Assembly (NCBI GenBank): GCA_049840475.1
Contig: JASGKX010000001.1
Span: 1,054,001 to 1,118,000, forward strand
Reading direction: 5' to 3'
Length of the DNA: 64,000 nt
DNA from: JBGVSA01 sp049840475
Lineage (GTDB): Bacteria; Pseudomonadota; Gammaproteobacteria; Burkholderiales; Rhodocyclaceae
Part shown: positions 55,521-64,000 of the stretch, piece by piece
How the letters are laid out: each line of letters starts with the position of its first letter
Position numbering within the stretch: position 1 is the stretch's first letter
The notes under the pieces: model-generated
Seen by the model: the letters and a program-made list of their open reading frames with translations, nothing else
What the model was told of the DNA's origin: nothing
The model's database searches: none
Program-made: the position numbers and the translations under genes

Positions 55521-56210
55521 GTGGGTACGGATGACCTGAAAACAGCGACTCCGGCCGGCACATTGCTGCCCGGGCTGGGCACGCCGGGTATCGTGGTGGA
55601 GTCGCTTGGACTGGTGCCCTACGAGCCGACCTGGCAGGCCATGCGCGAGCTGACTGCCGCGCGTGGCCCCGAAACCCCGGACAGGTTATGGTTGTTGGAG
55701 CACCCGCCAGTCTATACACTCGGGCTCGCTGGCAAGATCGAGCACCTGCTCGAAGCCAGCGACGTCCCGGTGGTCAAGATCGACCGTGGCGGCCAGATCA
55801 CGTATCACGGACCTGGTCAGGCGGTGGTCTACCTCCTGATCGACCTCGCCCGCCGCCGCCTCAAGGTGCGTGAGCTGGTCACCCTCATGGAACAGGCCAT
55901 CATCGATGTGCTGGCCGACTGGAACATCGTGGCCGAGCGCCGCGTCGGCGCGCCTGGCGTCTATACCGACGACGCCAAGATCGCCGCACTGGGACTGAAA
56001 ATTTCGCGTGGATGCAGCTACCACGGCCTGTCGCTCAACGTCGACATGGATCTGGCCCCGTTTTTCCGCATCAACCCTTGCGGATACGAGGGCTTGCGCA
56101 CCACGCAGCTCGCCGACATGGGTGTGGAGACCACCGTCATCGAGGCACACCGCCGCCTGGCGCGGCGGATTTGCGAACTGCTGGAGCGCGACTACCCGGT
56201 TGCGCAGTGA
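55521..56210 (+). CDS. lipB: Octanoyl transferase LipB
   Basis: A 229-residue enzyme with a GTG start immediately after ybeD. It transfers the octanoyl group from acyl carrier protein to lipoyl domains. The signature RGGQITYHGPGQAVVY is near residue 90, a catalytic Lys is in AKIAALGLKISRGCSYHG, and the acyl-accepting Cys is at residue about 187 in INPCGYEGLRTT. It forms the lipoate-synthesis pair with lipA, 15 bp downstream. Confidence 0.95.
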   Translation: MGTDDLKTATPAGTLLPGLGTPGIVVESLGLVPYEPTWQAMRELTAARGPETPDRLWLLEHPPVYTLGLAGKIEHLLEASDVPVVKIDRGGQITYHGPGQAVVYLLIDLARRRLKVRELVTLMEQAIIDVLADWNIVAERRVGAPGVYTDDAKIAALGLKISRGCSYHGLSLNVDMDLAPFFRINPCGYEGLRTTQLADMGVETTVIEAHRRLARRICELLERDYPVAQ

Positions 56211-56225
56211 GTGAGAGTTTTTTTC

Positions 56226-57173
56226 ATGGTTGATACCGTCAAGAAGCAACGTGGCGAGCTGAAAACGGCGCGCATCCCCATCAAGATCGTGCCGGCCGAA
56301 AAGCTGCGCAAGCCTGAATGGATTCGCATCCGTCTTGGGTCGGGCGAAGAGGCCAGCCGCTTCAACGAGATCAAGGACACCCTGCGCGACCACAAGCTGC
56401 ACACGGTGTGCGAAGAGGCCTCGTGCCCCAACATCCACGAGTGTTTCGGTAAGGGCACGGCCACCTTCATGATCATGGGCGACATCTGCACGCGTCGTTG
56501 CCCCTTCTGCGACGTGGGCCACGGCCGCCCCGATCCGCTCGACGCGGACGAACCCAAGAATCTCGCCAAGACCATCGCTGCCATGCGCCTGCGCTATGTG
56601 GTGATCACCTCGGTCGACCGCGATGACCTGCGCGATGGCGGCGCCCAGCACTTTGTCGATTGCATCGCCGAAGTGCGCGCACAGTCGCCCAAGACGTCCA
56701 TCGAAGTGCTGGTGCCGGATTTCCGTGGTCGCATGGACGTGGCCCTGCGCATCTTCAATGAAGCGCCGCCCGACGTCATGAACCACAACCTTGAGACCGT
56801 GCCGCGCCTCTACAAGCAGGCCCGCCCCGGCTCCGACTACAAGCATTCGCTGATGCTGTTGAAGAACTTCAAGGCATCGCACCCGGACGTGAACACCAAG
56901 TCGGGCCTGATGGTGGGGCTGGGCGAGACTGACGAGGAAATCCTTGAAGTCATGCGCGACCTGCGCGCGCACGATGTTGACATGCTCACCATCGGTCAGT
57001 ACCTGCAGCCTTCGGGCGGCCACTTGCCGGTGCTGCGTTACGTGCATCCGGACACCTTCAAGATGTACGAGGAAGAGGCCTACAAGATGGGCTTCAAGAA
57101 CGCCGCCTGCGGTCCCATGGTGCGTTCGTCCTACTGGGCCGACCAGCAAGCTCACGGCGCCGGCGTCGTCTGA
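56226..57173 (+). CDS. lipA: Lipoyl synthase LipA
   Basis: A 315-residue radical SAM enzyme that inserts two sulfurs into the octanoyl chain on lipoyl domains. The auxiliary cluster cysteines are Cys62, Cys67 and Cys73 in CEEASCPNIHEC, and the radical SAM cluster uses Cys88, Cys92 and Cys95 in CTRRCPFC. The C-terminal PMVRSSYWAD carries the conserved RSSY motif. The ATG at 56226 is chosen over the 56211 start. A strong terminator follows. Confidence 0.96.
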   Translation: MVDTVKKQRGELKTARIPIKIVPAEKLRKPEWIRIRLGSGEEASRFNEIKDTLRDHKLHTVCEEASCPNIHECFGKGTATFMIMGDICTRRCPFCDVGHGRPDPLDADEPKNLAKTIAAMRLRYVVITSVDRDDLRDGGAQHFVDCIAEVRAQSPKTSIEVLVPDFRGRMDVALRIFNEAPPDVMNHNLETVPRLYKQARPGSDYKHSLMLLKNFKASHPDVNTKSGLMVGLGETDEEILEVMRDLRAHDVDMLTIGQYLQPSGGHLPVLRYVHPDTFKMYEEEAYKMGFKNAACGPMVRSSYWADQQAHGAGVV

Positions 57174-57191
57174 TCTCTCTGCTGCACGCCT

Positions 57192-57232
57192 AAAAAAACC
57201 CCGCTCGCGTTACGCGCCAGTGGGGTTTTTTG
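57192..57232 (+). terminator. Intrinsic terminator after lipA
   Basis: AAAAAACCCC (57193-57202) pairs with GGGGTTTTTT (57222-57231), with a 19-base GC-rich loop that has some internal pairing. The T run and A run suit a bidirectional terminator. Confidence 0.85.
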
Positions 57233-57410
57233 TATCTGCCGCATTCATTTGTGCCGGAACCATTCGTCCAATTCGTTGAGGGTCTGCGTCAACGAGACCG
57301 GTTTACGCTGCGTTGAGAGCGGGAACAGTCCGCAGAGGCTGACCCCTTTTCCGGCACGGCGACGACAACCCCTATCCGATCGCGCCGGCCAGCAGCATCC
57401 AGGAGACAGC

Positions 57411-59204
57411 ATGTCGCGGTTATTGCAGTATCTGTTGCTCGTCAGCGTGGTGAGCGGTGTCGCCGCCTGTGGCGGCGGTGGTGGTGGTTCGGACGGCGCA
57501 GCGAGCAGTTCCAGCCTTTCTTCCAGTACATCCAGCACGAGTTCTTCGAGCGTTAGCTCTTCGACGTCGTCGAGCACTTCGTCGTCCAGCTCGTCGAGTA
57601 CTTCATCAAGTACATCGAGCGCGTCGTTGACTGCCTCCATCGATCGTAGTGGTGCATGGCCGGCTGTCGCATTGAATGATGCCGCCGTGGCGGGCAAGGA
57701 ACCCGCATACCCGAGCACCGTGTGCGCGACGCTTTCCGCCACGCTCTCGCAGAACGCCAAGGGTCTGCTGGATGATGCGGTTGACGCCAATACCGCCAAC
57801 TCCAAGCCGGACGCGTCGCGCATCCAGGCAGCCATCGACAGTTGCAGCAGCGGCGCAGTCAAGCTGGTCACGGGCAGCGGTGGACAGAACGCCTTCCTGA
57901 CCGGACCGATCACGCTCAAGAGCAATGTCGTGCTGTGGGTGGATGCCGGCGTGACGGTGTTTGCTTCGCGCAACCCGGCCGACTACCAGATCAGCGGCAA
58001 GAACAACTGCGGTGAGAACGCCAGCAGCGACAACGGCTGCAACGCGCTCATCACGGCCAGCAGCACAGCCGGCAGCGGTGTGATGGGCGAAGGCATCATC
58101 GACGGCCGTGGTGGCGCCGTGCTGACCAATGGCGCCTACGCTGGCAAGCTGACGTGGTGGGATGTTGGTGCGCTGACCAAGACCATGAGCACCAACCAGA
58201 ACAATCCGCGCCTGATCCAGGTGAAGGGCGGCAGCAACTTCACGGTCTACAAGATCACGCTGCAGAACGCGCCCAAGTTCCATCTGGTGCCGAGCGACGT
58301 GGATACCGTAACGGTGTGGGGCATCAAGGTGCAGACGCCCACGCTGGCCTACTCGGTGCCCGGCTACGCGTGCAACGCGGCGGACATGCCGACGGTTTCG
58401 GGTACGCCCAATACCACACGCGCCAGCACCTGCTTTACGCCGGACACCACGAAGAACACCGACGCGGTTGACCCCGGTCAGTCGAAGAACGTGCTGATTG
58501 CCTTCAATCACATCAGCACTGGTGACGACGGCATTGCCATCAAGGCGCACACGACGCTGGTGAGCCAGAACATCCAGATTCTGCATAACCGGTTCTACTT
58601 CACGCACGGCATGTCGATCGGCAGTGAGACCGACACTGGTGTGAATGGTGTGACCGTACGCGATCTGGCCATCGACGGTAACGACGCGAACTTTGCCGTG
58701 GGCATCCGCATCAAGACGGACGATAGCCGTGGTGGTGAAGTGAAAAACGTCACCTACGACGGCGTGTGCATTCGCCGCGCGCAAGAGGCGCTGACGCTGG
58801 ATACTTACTACGGCGACGCCTATGGCAAGACGGTGTATCCGAACATCCACGACATCACGATCCGCAATGTGCATTACGTGGACATGACCGGCTCCATCTA
58901 TAACGGCAGCAGTGTGTGGCTCACGCTGCGCGGCTACAACGCGAGCTATCCGCTCAACGCTGTCACGCTCGACAACGTGGTGTTCGACTCGACGCCGTCG
59001 TGGAAGACCACCTCGCTTGCCACGCCGATCCCGTCGTTCGCGACGGTGACGATGGGCCCAGGCCCGGTGTCCTTTGCCAGCCTGTTGCTGGGCAAGAGCG
59101 GCAGCAACAGTTTCTCGGTGGTGGACAGCCGCAGCGGTAGTGCCGCCGCCTACGACTGCAGCAACGCTTTCGTCGCATTCCCCTCGAGCCGTTCGCCGAT
59201 CTGA
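57411..59204 (+). CDS. GH28 polygalacturonase-like lipoprotein with a poly-Ser linker
   Basis: A 597-residue lipoprotein; the ATG at 57411 is preceded by AGGAGACAGC. The lipobox is VSGVAAC at residue about 22, then a Gly run and a serine/threonine-rich linker (residues about 30-80) that looks like a surface spacer. The beta-helix domain contains the GH28 motifs: NTDAVDPGQ, ISTGDDGIAIKAH, THGMSIGSE and RIKTDDSRGG. These are the acidic and His residues of the active site. It would hydrolyse pectate-type polymers at the cell surface. Plant-associated Ralstonia use such enzymes, but its role here is not known. Confidence 0.88.
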   Translation: MSRLLQYLLLVSVVSGVAACGGGGGGSDGAASSSSLSSSTSSTSSSSVSSSTSSSTSSSSSSSTSSSTSSASLTASIDRSGAWPAVALNDAAVAGKEPAYPSTVCATLSATLSQNAKGLLDDAVDANTANSKPDASRIQAAIDSCSSGAVKLVTGSGGQNAFLTGPITLKSNVVLWVDAGVTVFASRNPADYQISGKNNCGENASSDNGCNALITASSTAGSGVMGEGIIDGRGGAVLTNGAYAGKLTWWDVGALTKTMSTNQNNPRLIQVKGGSNFTVYKITLQNAPKFHLVPSDVDTVTVWGIKVQTPTLAYSVPGYACNAADMPTVSGTPNTTRASTCFTPDTTKNTDAVDPGQSKNVLIAFNHISTGDDGIAIKAHTTLVSQNIQILHNRFYFTHGMSIGSETDTGVNGVTVRDLAIDGNDANFAVGIRIKTDDSRGGEVKNVTYDGVCIRRAQEALTLDTYYGDAYGKTVYPNIHDITIRNVHYVDMTGSIYNGSSVWLTLRGYNASYPLNAVTLDNVVFDSTPSWKTTSLATPIPSFATVTMGPGPVSFASLLLGKSGSNSFSVVDSRSGSAAAYDCSNAFVAFPSSRSPI

Positions 59205-59220
59205 TCGCGCGACATAGGAA

Positions 59221-59254
59221 AAAAGCCCTGTCCGCGTGAGCGGGCAGGGCTTTT
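59221..59254. terminator. Bidirectional terminator between the GH28 and cydB genes
   Basis: AAAAGCCCTG (59221-59230) pairs with CAGGGCTTTT (59245-59254), with an extra inner CCGC/GCGG pairing. T runs occur on both strands, and the flanking genes converge. Confidence 0.85.
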
Positions 59255-59273
59255 GTTTTGCAGAGACCAGAGA

Positions 59274-60276
59274 TTACTCGCCGCCGTAAGTGAGCGTACG
59301 TGCCTTGCCGCTGAACACGCGATAGGCGAACACCGTATAGGCTGCGATAGCCGGCACGGTGATGCATACGCCCACGAAGATGAACACCAGCGATTCGTGC
59401 GCGGCCGCCGCCTGCCACAACGTCATGCGGTCCATCACCACATACGGGTACAGGCTGAAGGCGAGCCCGAAGAAACCCATCAGCAACACGAACACGGTCA
59501 GCGCGAAGGGCAACCAGCACAGCGTGGTTTTGACGCGTGGCGAATACAGCGAGCGCGCCAGCGCCAGCAGTGCGGCGGCAGTCGCGATGGGGATCGGCGC
59601 CAGCCCGATGAACTCCGGCAGCGCGAACCACTTGCTGCGCACCGTGGCGCTCACCCACGGCGTGGCGAGTGAAATGAGCAGCATGCCCAGCACCATCGGC
59701 AACCAGGCGGCGCTCGCCCACTTTACAGCCTTGTCCTGCAGCGCACCTTCAGTCTTAAGAATGAGCCAGCCGGCACCCAGCAGCACGTACGTTGCAGGCA
59801 GGGCCATGGCGATCAGCGCAGCAAAGACGACGAACTCCGTGCCTTGCGCAAAGCCGGTGATGTAGCGTCCGAGCATCCAGCCCTGAGCGACGGATGCGAC
59901 CGTCGATCCGACGAAGAAAGTGCGGTTCCACAGCGGCTTGTGGTGATCGCGCGCCTTGACGCGGAAGTCGAACGCCACGCCGCGCAGCACCAGCCCGATC
60001 AGCATTGCCGCTACCGGCAGGTAAAGCGCAGTCGAACACCACGCCGTGTGCCTTGGGGAAGCCGATCAACAGCACGCCGACGCCGAGCACGAGCCAGGTT
60101 TCGTTAGCGTCCCAGAACGGACCGATGGACGCCACCATCATGTCCTTTTCTTTGTCGCTGGCGCGCGGCAGCAGCATGCCGACACCGAGGTCGTAGCCGT
60201 CCAGCACCACGTAGACCAACATGGCGATGCCCATCAGCGCCATGAAGATGACGGGCAGGAATTGTTCGAAACTCAT
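59274..60276 (-). pseudogene. cydB: Cytochrome bd-type oxidase subunit II (CydB/CioB), +1 frameshift near 60032
   Basis: Reading from 60276 the protein runs to GFPKAHGVVF, then continues in the next frame as ALYLPVAAMLIGLVLRGVAFDFRVKARDHHKPLWN. Removing one base in the minus-strand GTTCGAC (plus GTCGAAC 60031-60037) gives VVFTALYLPVAA and a continuous 333-residue CydB with the expected nine or so membrane segments. The break falls in the third membrane helix, so as written no functional subunit II would be made. The cydA gene overlaps its start by 4 bp. Confidence 0.85.
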
Positions 60277-61655
60277 GACCGTGCCTCCGCATCCTTCACA
60301 TCCGACTCATCGACTGCGCTCGTGACGAGCAGCATCTCGGCTTCTTTCTTGCCGATCTTCACCGGCTTCTCGGCCAGGTAGCGCAATACGCCGACATAGG
60401 CGATCAGCAGCAAAACGTAGAGCACGAGGTAGGCCGTCAGCGTCAGCGCGATGTTGGCGGCCGGCGTGCTGGATGCGACATCCGCCGTGCGCAGCAGGCC
60501 GAACACGATGAAAGGCTGGCGGCCGATTTCGGTGACGTACCAGCCGGCGATCGTCGCCAGCCACCCAGAGAAGGTCATTGCCACCAGCAGTTTCAGGTAG
60601 AGGCGCGGTAGCGTGCCTTCGCGTCGGCGCCACAATAGCCAGCACCCGGCCCAACTGGCCGCCAGCATCAACATGCCCACGCCGACCATGATGCGGAAGG
60701 CAAAGAACAAGGGCGCGACGGGGGGATGGACGCCTTCAAATTCGTTCAGGCCCTTGATTTCGCCATCGGCGTCGTGCGTGAGAATCAGGCTCGCCGCTTT
60801 GGGTATGCTGATCGAATACCTGTTTTCACGCGCCTTCTCATCCGGCCATGCAAAGAGCTGCAATGGCGCGCCACGTTCGGTCTGCCATACGCCCTCGATG
60901 GCGGCGATCTTCTGCGGTTGATGTTCGAGCGTGTTCAGGCCATGCATGTCGCCGACAAAGATCTGAACCGGCACCAGCAATGCTGCCATTGTCAGGGCGA
61001 CGCGCAACACGCGGCCCGTTGAGGCGTTGGCTTTGTCGCGCAGCAGTTGCCATGCGCTCACTCCGGCCAGCAGAAACGACGCCGTCAGGAAAGATGCCAA
61101 TAGCATGTGCACCAGACGGTACGGGAACGAGGGATTGAAGATCACCGCGATCCACGACAGCGCGTGGAATTCTCCATTGATGATCTCGTAGCCGGTAGGC
61201 GTCTGCATCCACGAATTGAGGCTCAGGATCCAGAACGCCGACAGCGTGGTGCCGCCAGCGACGAGGAAGGTCGCCAGCAGATTCACGCGTTCCGATACGC
61301 GCCCATGACCAAACAGCATGATGCCGAGGAAGCCGGCTTCAAGGAAAAACGCCGTCAGTACCTCATAGCCAAGCAAGGGGCCGGCGATGTTGCCGGCTTT
61401 CTCCATGAAACCAGGCCAGTTGGTACCGAACTGGAAGCTCATGGTGATGCCGGAGACCACGCCGATGGCGAACGACAGCGCGAATACCTGCGTCCAGAAT
61501 CGATATGCGGTGAGCCACCCGTCGTCCCGGCTGCGCAGCCATTTGACGCGGAAGAACAGCAGCATCCAGGCCAGCGCGATGGTGATCGTGGGGAACAGGA
61601 TGTGAAACGTGATGTTGGCGGCAAACTGCATGCGCGCCAGGATCAGGGGATCCAT
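60273..61655 (-). CDS. cydA: Cytochrome bd-type ubiquinol oxidase subunit I (CydA/CioA)
   Basis: A 460-residue inner-membrane subunit. N-terminal DPLILARMQFAANITFHILFP carries the His ligand of the high-spin haem, and the C-terminal part has GWYVTEIGRQPFIVFGLLRTADV. The Q-loop is short, as in cyanide-insensitive CioA. It oxidises ubiquinol and reduces O2 with high affinity and contributes to respiratory resilience under low oxygen or cyanide. A GbsR regulator lies upstream on the same strand, so control by it is plausible. If cydB is really broken, this subunit would have no partner. Confidence 0.93.
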   Translation of the reverse strand: MDPLILARMQFAANITFHILFPTITIALAWMLLFFRVKWLRSRDDGWLTAYRFWTQVFALSFAIGVVSGITMSFQFGTNWPGFMEKAGNIAGPLLGYEVLTAFFLEAGFLGIMLFGHGRVSERVNLLATFLVAGGTTLSAFWILSLNSWMQTPTGYEIINGEFHALSWIAVIFNPSFPYRLVHMLLASFLTASFLLAGVSAWQLLRDKANASTGRVLRVALTMAALLVPVQIFVGDMHGLNTLEHQPQKIAAIEGVWQTERGAPLQLFAWPDEKARENRYSISIPKAASLILTHDADGEIKGLNEFEGVHPPVAPLFFAFRIMVGVGMLMLAASWAGCWLLWRRREGTLPRLYLKLLVAMTFSGWLATIAGWYVTEIGRQPFIVFGLLRTADVASSTPAANIALTLTAYLVLYVLLLIAYVGVLRYLAEKPVKIGKKEAEMLLVTSAVDESDVKDAEARS

Positions 61656-61808
61656 GGTGAAGCTCCTGCCAATTGAAACCTGTCGCCCGTCATCCGGTGG
61701 GTGACGTGGCGGGGCGCAGCACGGGTGGCGCTGCGCGTACGCTCTGGCCCGCCGCGTTGCTGCGGGCCGTTGCCTGTCATGTGGTGCTGCGTGAACTGGC
61801 GCGAAGGA

Positions 61809-62360
61809 TCACTTCGACGCTTTGCCGACGCCCTTTACCTTGCCGGTGAATTCCAACAGCTTCTGGACGCGGGCACCCATGCGCATCAATCGCGTGAGCG
61901 TGTCTCGGTCCATCTTCTGCACGTCGTCGAACCACGTCGACATCATCTCGATCAACTCATGCATGCCGCGCATGCGGTCCTGTGCAATGCGGTCCTCGTC
62001 GCTGGTGGGTTTGTCCATCAGCGCGCTGCGCAGCATCGAGAGCGTGGGTTCGATTTCGCGCCGGCGGCGCTCTTCGGCCAACGTGCGAAAGACTTCCCAG
62101 GCATCGTTGGGCGCCTCGAAATATTCGCGCCGGTCGCCCGGCTGGTGCTTGAGGTGTACCAGGCGCCAGGCCTGCAGTTCCTTGAGGCCCATGCTGACGT
62201 TGGAGCGTGAGAAGGCGAGCGCCTCGGCGATCTCATCGGCGTTGAGCGGGCGGGCGGAAACATAGATCAGCGCATAGATCTGACCGACGGTGCGGTTGAT
62301 GCCCCAGCGGCTGCCCATCTCGCCGAAATGGGCCACGAAGCTACGTACAAGCGGAGTCAT
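61809..62360 (-). CDS. GbsR/MarR-family transcriptional regulator
   Basis: A 183-residue winged-helix regulator of the GbsR type. Residues about 20-80 form the DNA-binding region: GINRTVGQIYALIYVSARPLNADEIAEALAFSRSNVSMGLKELQAW, then VHLKHQPGDRREYFEAP. GbsR proteins repress glycine-betaine or respiratory genes. It lies upstream of cydAB on the same strand, and a perfect 24-bp palindrome starts 41 bp upstream of its ATG, suggesting autoregulation. Confidence 0.85.
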   Translation of the reverse strand: MTPLVRSFVAHFGEMGSRWGINRTVGQIYALIYVSARPLNADEIAEALAFSRSNVSMGLKELQAWRLVHLKHQPGDRREYFEAPNDAWEVFRTLAEERRRREIEPTLSMLRSALMDKPTSDEDRIAQDRMRGMHELIEMMSTWFDDVQKMDRDTLTRLMRMGARVQKLLEFTGKVKGVGKASK

Positions 62361-62400
62361 GCTGTTGGGAGTTGCGTGTTATCAATTTTTGCTCTGATCT

Positions 62401-62424
62401 AATTTTCAGTAATTACTGAAAATT
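62401..62424. promoter_or_regulatory. Perfect 24-bp palindrome upstream of the GbsR gene
   Basis: The sequence AATTTTCAGTAATTACTGAA then AATT reads the same on both strands over all 24 bases (62401-62424). It is AT-rich in a GC-rich genome and lies in the promoter region of the GbsR gene. It is a candidate operator for that dimeric regulator. Confidence 0.75.
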
Positions 62425-62513
62425 GCGCAAGGTCAACGCGCGTTCTGGGGCCATAACCAGTGCGTTGAATCGGACTGCTAACGGAAATACGCGCTGGGTG
62501 CGACGCCGAACTG

Positions 62514-63251
62514 TTAACGGAACATCGTGGCGAATGCCGTTGGGCTGTTGTAGCCCAGATCGAGTGCCACGTCGACGATGCGGTCGCCAGCGGCGAGCCG
62601 TTCCAGCGCATGCAGCAACCGCGCTTGCGCGCGCCACTGGCTGAAGCTCATGCCGGTTTCGCGCAGAAAAAGGCGGTGGACGGTCTTGGCATCGACGCCG
62701 AGCCGTTCGGCCCACCCTGCGAGCGTGGTGTCGTCATCGAGCGCATTGGCGATCGTGTCGCAGATTTGCCGCAGGCGCGCGTCGCTCGGGCGCGGCAGGT
62801 TGAGCGGCAGAGTGGGCATGTGGACCACCTCGTCGAGCAACAACTGCATCAGGCGACCGTCGCGCGAGTGCTCTTCATAAGGGACGGCCACGTCGATGGC
62901 CGCCAGGATCAGCTCGCGCAGCAACGGCGAGATGCCCAGCACGATGCACTCGGTCGGCAGGTTCGGTGCGGCGTCGGGGCGGATGAAGGCGGTGCGCATC
63001 TTTACGTGACCGACCATGCGGATCCAGTGGTCGGTGCGCGAAGGCATCCACAGTCCGCGTGTGGGCGGCACGACCCACTGACCGTGGTCGGTACTTACCA
63101 CCATGACGCCGTGCACGGCATGGATGAGCTGCACGTTGGGGTGCTGGTGGCGAGGCGTCGAGGTGCCGGAAGGATAGTCGCTGGCGAGCGCCGCGACCGG
63201 GCTGTCGAGCCGGTCCATGCCGGTGGCAATCGATCTGACGGGGAGTTCCAT
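62514..63251 (-). CDS. AraC-family regulator (cupin type), C-terminal residues cut off by an in-frame stop
   Basis: A 245-residue regulator. The N-terminal cupin has the metal-binding-like PRHQHPNVQLIHAVHGVMVV and VVPPTRGLWMPS. The AraC domain ends SQWRAQARLLHALERLAAGDRIVDVALDLGYNSPTAFATMFR, then a TAA at 62516-62514. In the same frame the sequence continues QFGVAPSAYFR and a TAG at 62478, which is the normal AraC C-terminus (xFGVxPSxYxR). The intact gene would be 62478-63251, 257 residues. One base change (for example GAA to TAA) explains the stop. It lies divergent from fsr, which it may regulate. Confidence 0.82.
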   Translation of the reverse strand: MELPVRSIATGMDRLDSPVAALASDYPSGTSTPRHQHPNVQLIHAVHGVMVVSTDHGQWVVPPTRGLWMPSRTDHWIRMVGHVKMRTAFIRPDAAPNLPTECIVLGISPLLRELILAAIDVAVPYEEHSRDGRLMQLLLDEVVHMPTLPLNLPRPSDARLRQICDTIANALDDDTTLAGWAERLGVDAKTVHRLFLRETGMSFSQWRAQARLLHALERLAAGDRIVDVALDLGYNSPTAFATMFR

Positions 63252-63372
63252 GGAATGCCCATTCTGCGAAGCTTGGTTCCCTATTCTCGCAGGACGGGCG
63301 CAAGTCTGGCGAGTAGGATTCATTCCCATCTGGCGCGCCCCGCGTCGGACCCTGACACTCATGAGACTCACC

Positions 63373-64000
63373 ATGGCCAACAACACGAGTGCGGCCAGCG
63401 CAGCCGCCACCACACCGACCGCCGAGCGCACAGGCTTTCGCGTGCTCGGCGCAATCAGCTTTTCGCACTTCCTCAACGACATGATCCAGTCGTTGATCCT
63501 CGCTATCTACCCGCTGCTCAAGGGCACCTTTCACCTGAGCTTCGCGCAGATCGGCCTGATCACGCTGACCTACCAGATCACCGCATCACTGCTGCAACCG
63601 CTGGTGGGCCTGTACACGGACAAACACCCCAAGCCGTACTCCCTCGTCATTGGCATGGGCAGTACCTTGGTCGGCCTGCTGCTGATGGCGACCGCATCGA
63701 CCTATGGCGTGCTACTGGTGGCGGCAGCGTTGGTCGGCACCGGCTCTTCGGTGTTCCACCCCGAGTCGTCGCGCGTGGCACGCATGGCATCGGGCGGTCG
63801 CCACGGTCTTGCACAATCGATCTTCCAGGTCGGCGGCAACGCCGGCAGCGCCATGGGGCCGCTGCTGGCCGCATGGATCGTGATCCCGCATGGGCAGACC
63901 AGCCTGGCGTGGTTCTCGCTGGCCGCGCTGTGCGCCATGGCCGTGCTGTGGCAGGTCGGTCATTGGTACAAGGCGCATCAGGCGCAACGCGCAGCACGGC
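63373..64000 (+). CDS. fsr: Fosmidomycin-resistance-type MFS transporter, partial
   Basis: The gene runs off the window end. The N-terminus has the Fsr-specific stretch LGAISFSHFLNDMIQSLILAIYPLLKG and GTGSSVFHPESSRVARMASGGRHGLAQSIFQVGGN, almost identical to E. coli Fsr. About six of 12 expected membrane segments are visible. Fsr exports fosmidomycin, but the natural substrate is unknown. The start could also be ATG 63361; neither start has a clear ribosome binding site. The AraC regulator is divergent, 121 bp away. Confidence 0.9.
   Translation, partial: MANNTSAASAAATTPTAERTGFRVLGAISFSHFLNDMIQSLILAIYPLLKGTFHLSFAQIGLITLTYQITASLLQPLVGLYTDKHPKPYSLVIGMGSTLVGLLLMATASTYGVLLVAAALVGTGSSVFHPESSRVARMASGGRHGLAQSIFQVGGNAGSAMGPLLAAWIVIPHGQTSLAWFSLAALCAMAVLWQVGHWYKAHQAQRAAR

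Noticed and set aside
57500..57620. Repeats that look like a tandem repeat array
   Set aside because: They are serine and threonine codons in the linker of the GH28 lipoprotein, not a CRISPR or DNA repeat.

Overview
The window looks like a chromosomal segment of a betaproteobacterium of the family Burkholderiaceae, most likely a Ralstonia species. It is GC-rich throughout, and the products match that group: a full-length cobalamin-dependent MetH of 1227 aa, the dacA-like/ybeD/lipB/lipA locus, a ybeY-corC pair, MltA, a cyanide-insensitive-type cydAB and a fosmidomycin-resistance (Fsr) transporter. The genus is an inference from protein resemblance, not from a marker gene. I found no rRNA, tRNA, insertion sequence, CRISPR array or prophage.

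Layout. 0-10 kb: an AraC regulator, two tandem Asr-like basic secreted proteins, an exported protein fused translationally to a response regulator/sensor kinase pair (the kinase is frameshifted), a YhhW-type pirin, a hydratase, and a divergent LysR/bile-acid-symporter-family pair. 10-16 kb: a tight minus-strand operon (small membrane protein, DUF815 ATPase, M15 peptidase, MutT/TenI fusion, RluA-type synthase), then mltA. 15-24 kb: two AraC/GyrI-like paralogues around a small membrane protein, an ABC exporter, a Ser/Thr kinase-UspA fusion overlapping a metallophosphatase, a broken phospholipase D gene and a YeaQ/GlsB-family membrane protein.

24-40 kb: ybeY and corC are separated from lnt by about 12.6 kb of catabolic genes. 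The plus-strand half is a glycerate module (cdaR, a GntP-family permease, glycerate kinase). The minus-strand half is a GntR-led operon: NCS2-type permease, AtzF-C/gamma-glutamylcyclotransferase-like protein, biuret-hydrolase-like amidase, DUF2877 (AllH), FdrA (AllF), DUF1116 (AllG) and carbamate kinase. It lacks allantoinase, allantoate amidohydrolase and ureidoglycolate dehydrogenase. I read it as a carbamoyl-transfer, ATP-yielding route for an unidentified ureide, and it is the strongest candidate here for an undescribed system.

40-64 kb: a DUF1800/DUF1501 pair, a PbpC-like transglycosylase with a degenerate transpeptidase domain, a GST, a hydrolase, an epimerase, three tandem BamE/SmpA-like lipoproteins, metH behind a structured leader, a TSUP permease, a PBP5-like protein lacking all three catalytic motifs next to ybeD-lipB-lipA, a GH28 lipoprotein, cydAB (cydB frameshifted), a GbsR regulator with a perfect 24-bp palindrome upstream, an AraC regulator with a premature stop, and the start of fsr.

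Five genes carry apparent reading-frame lesions. Four of the lesions sit at very similar short sequences, so they may be sequencing errors as easily as mutations; raw reads would decide.
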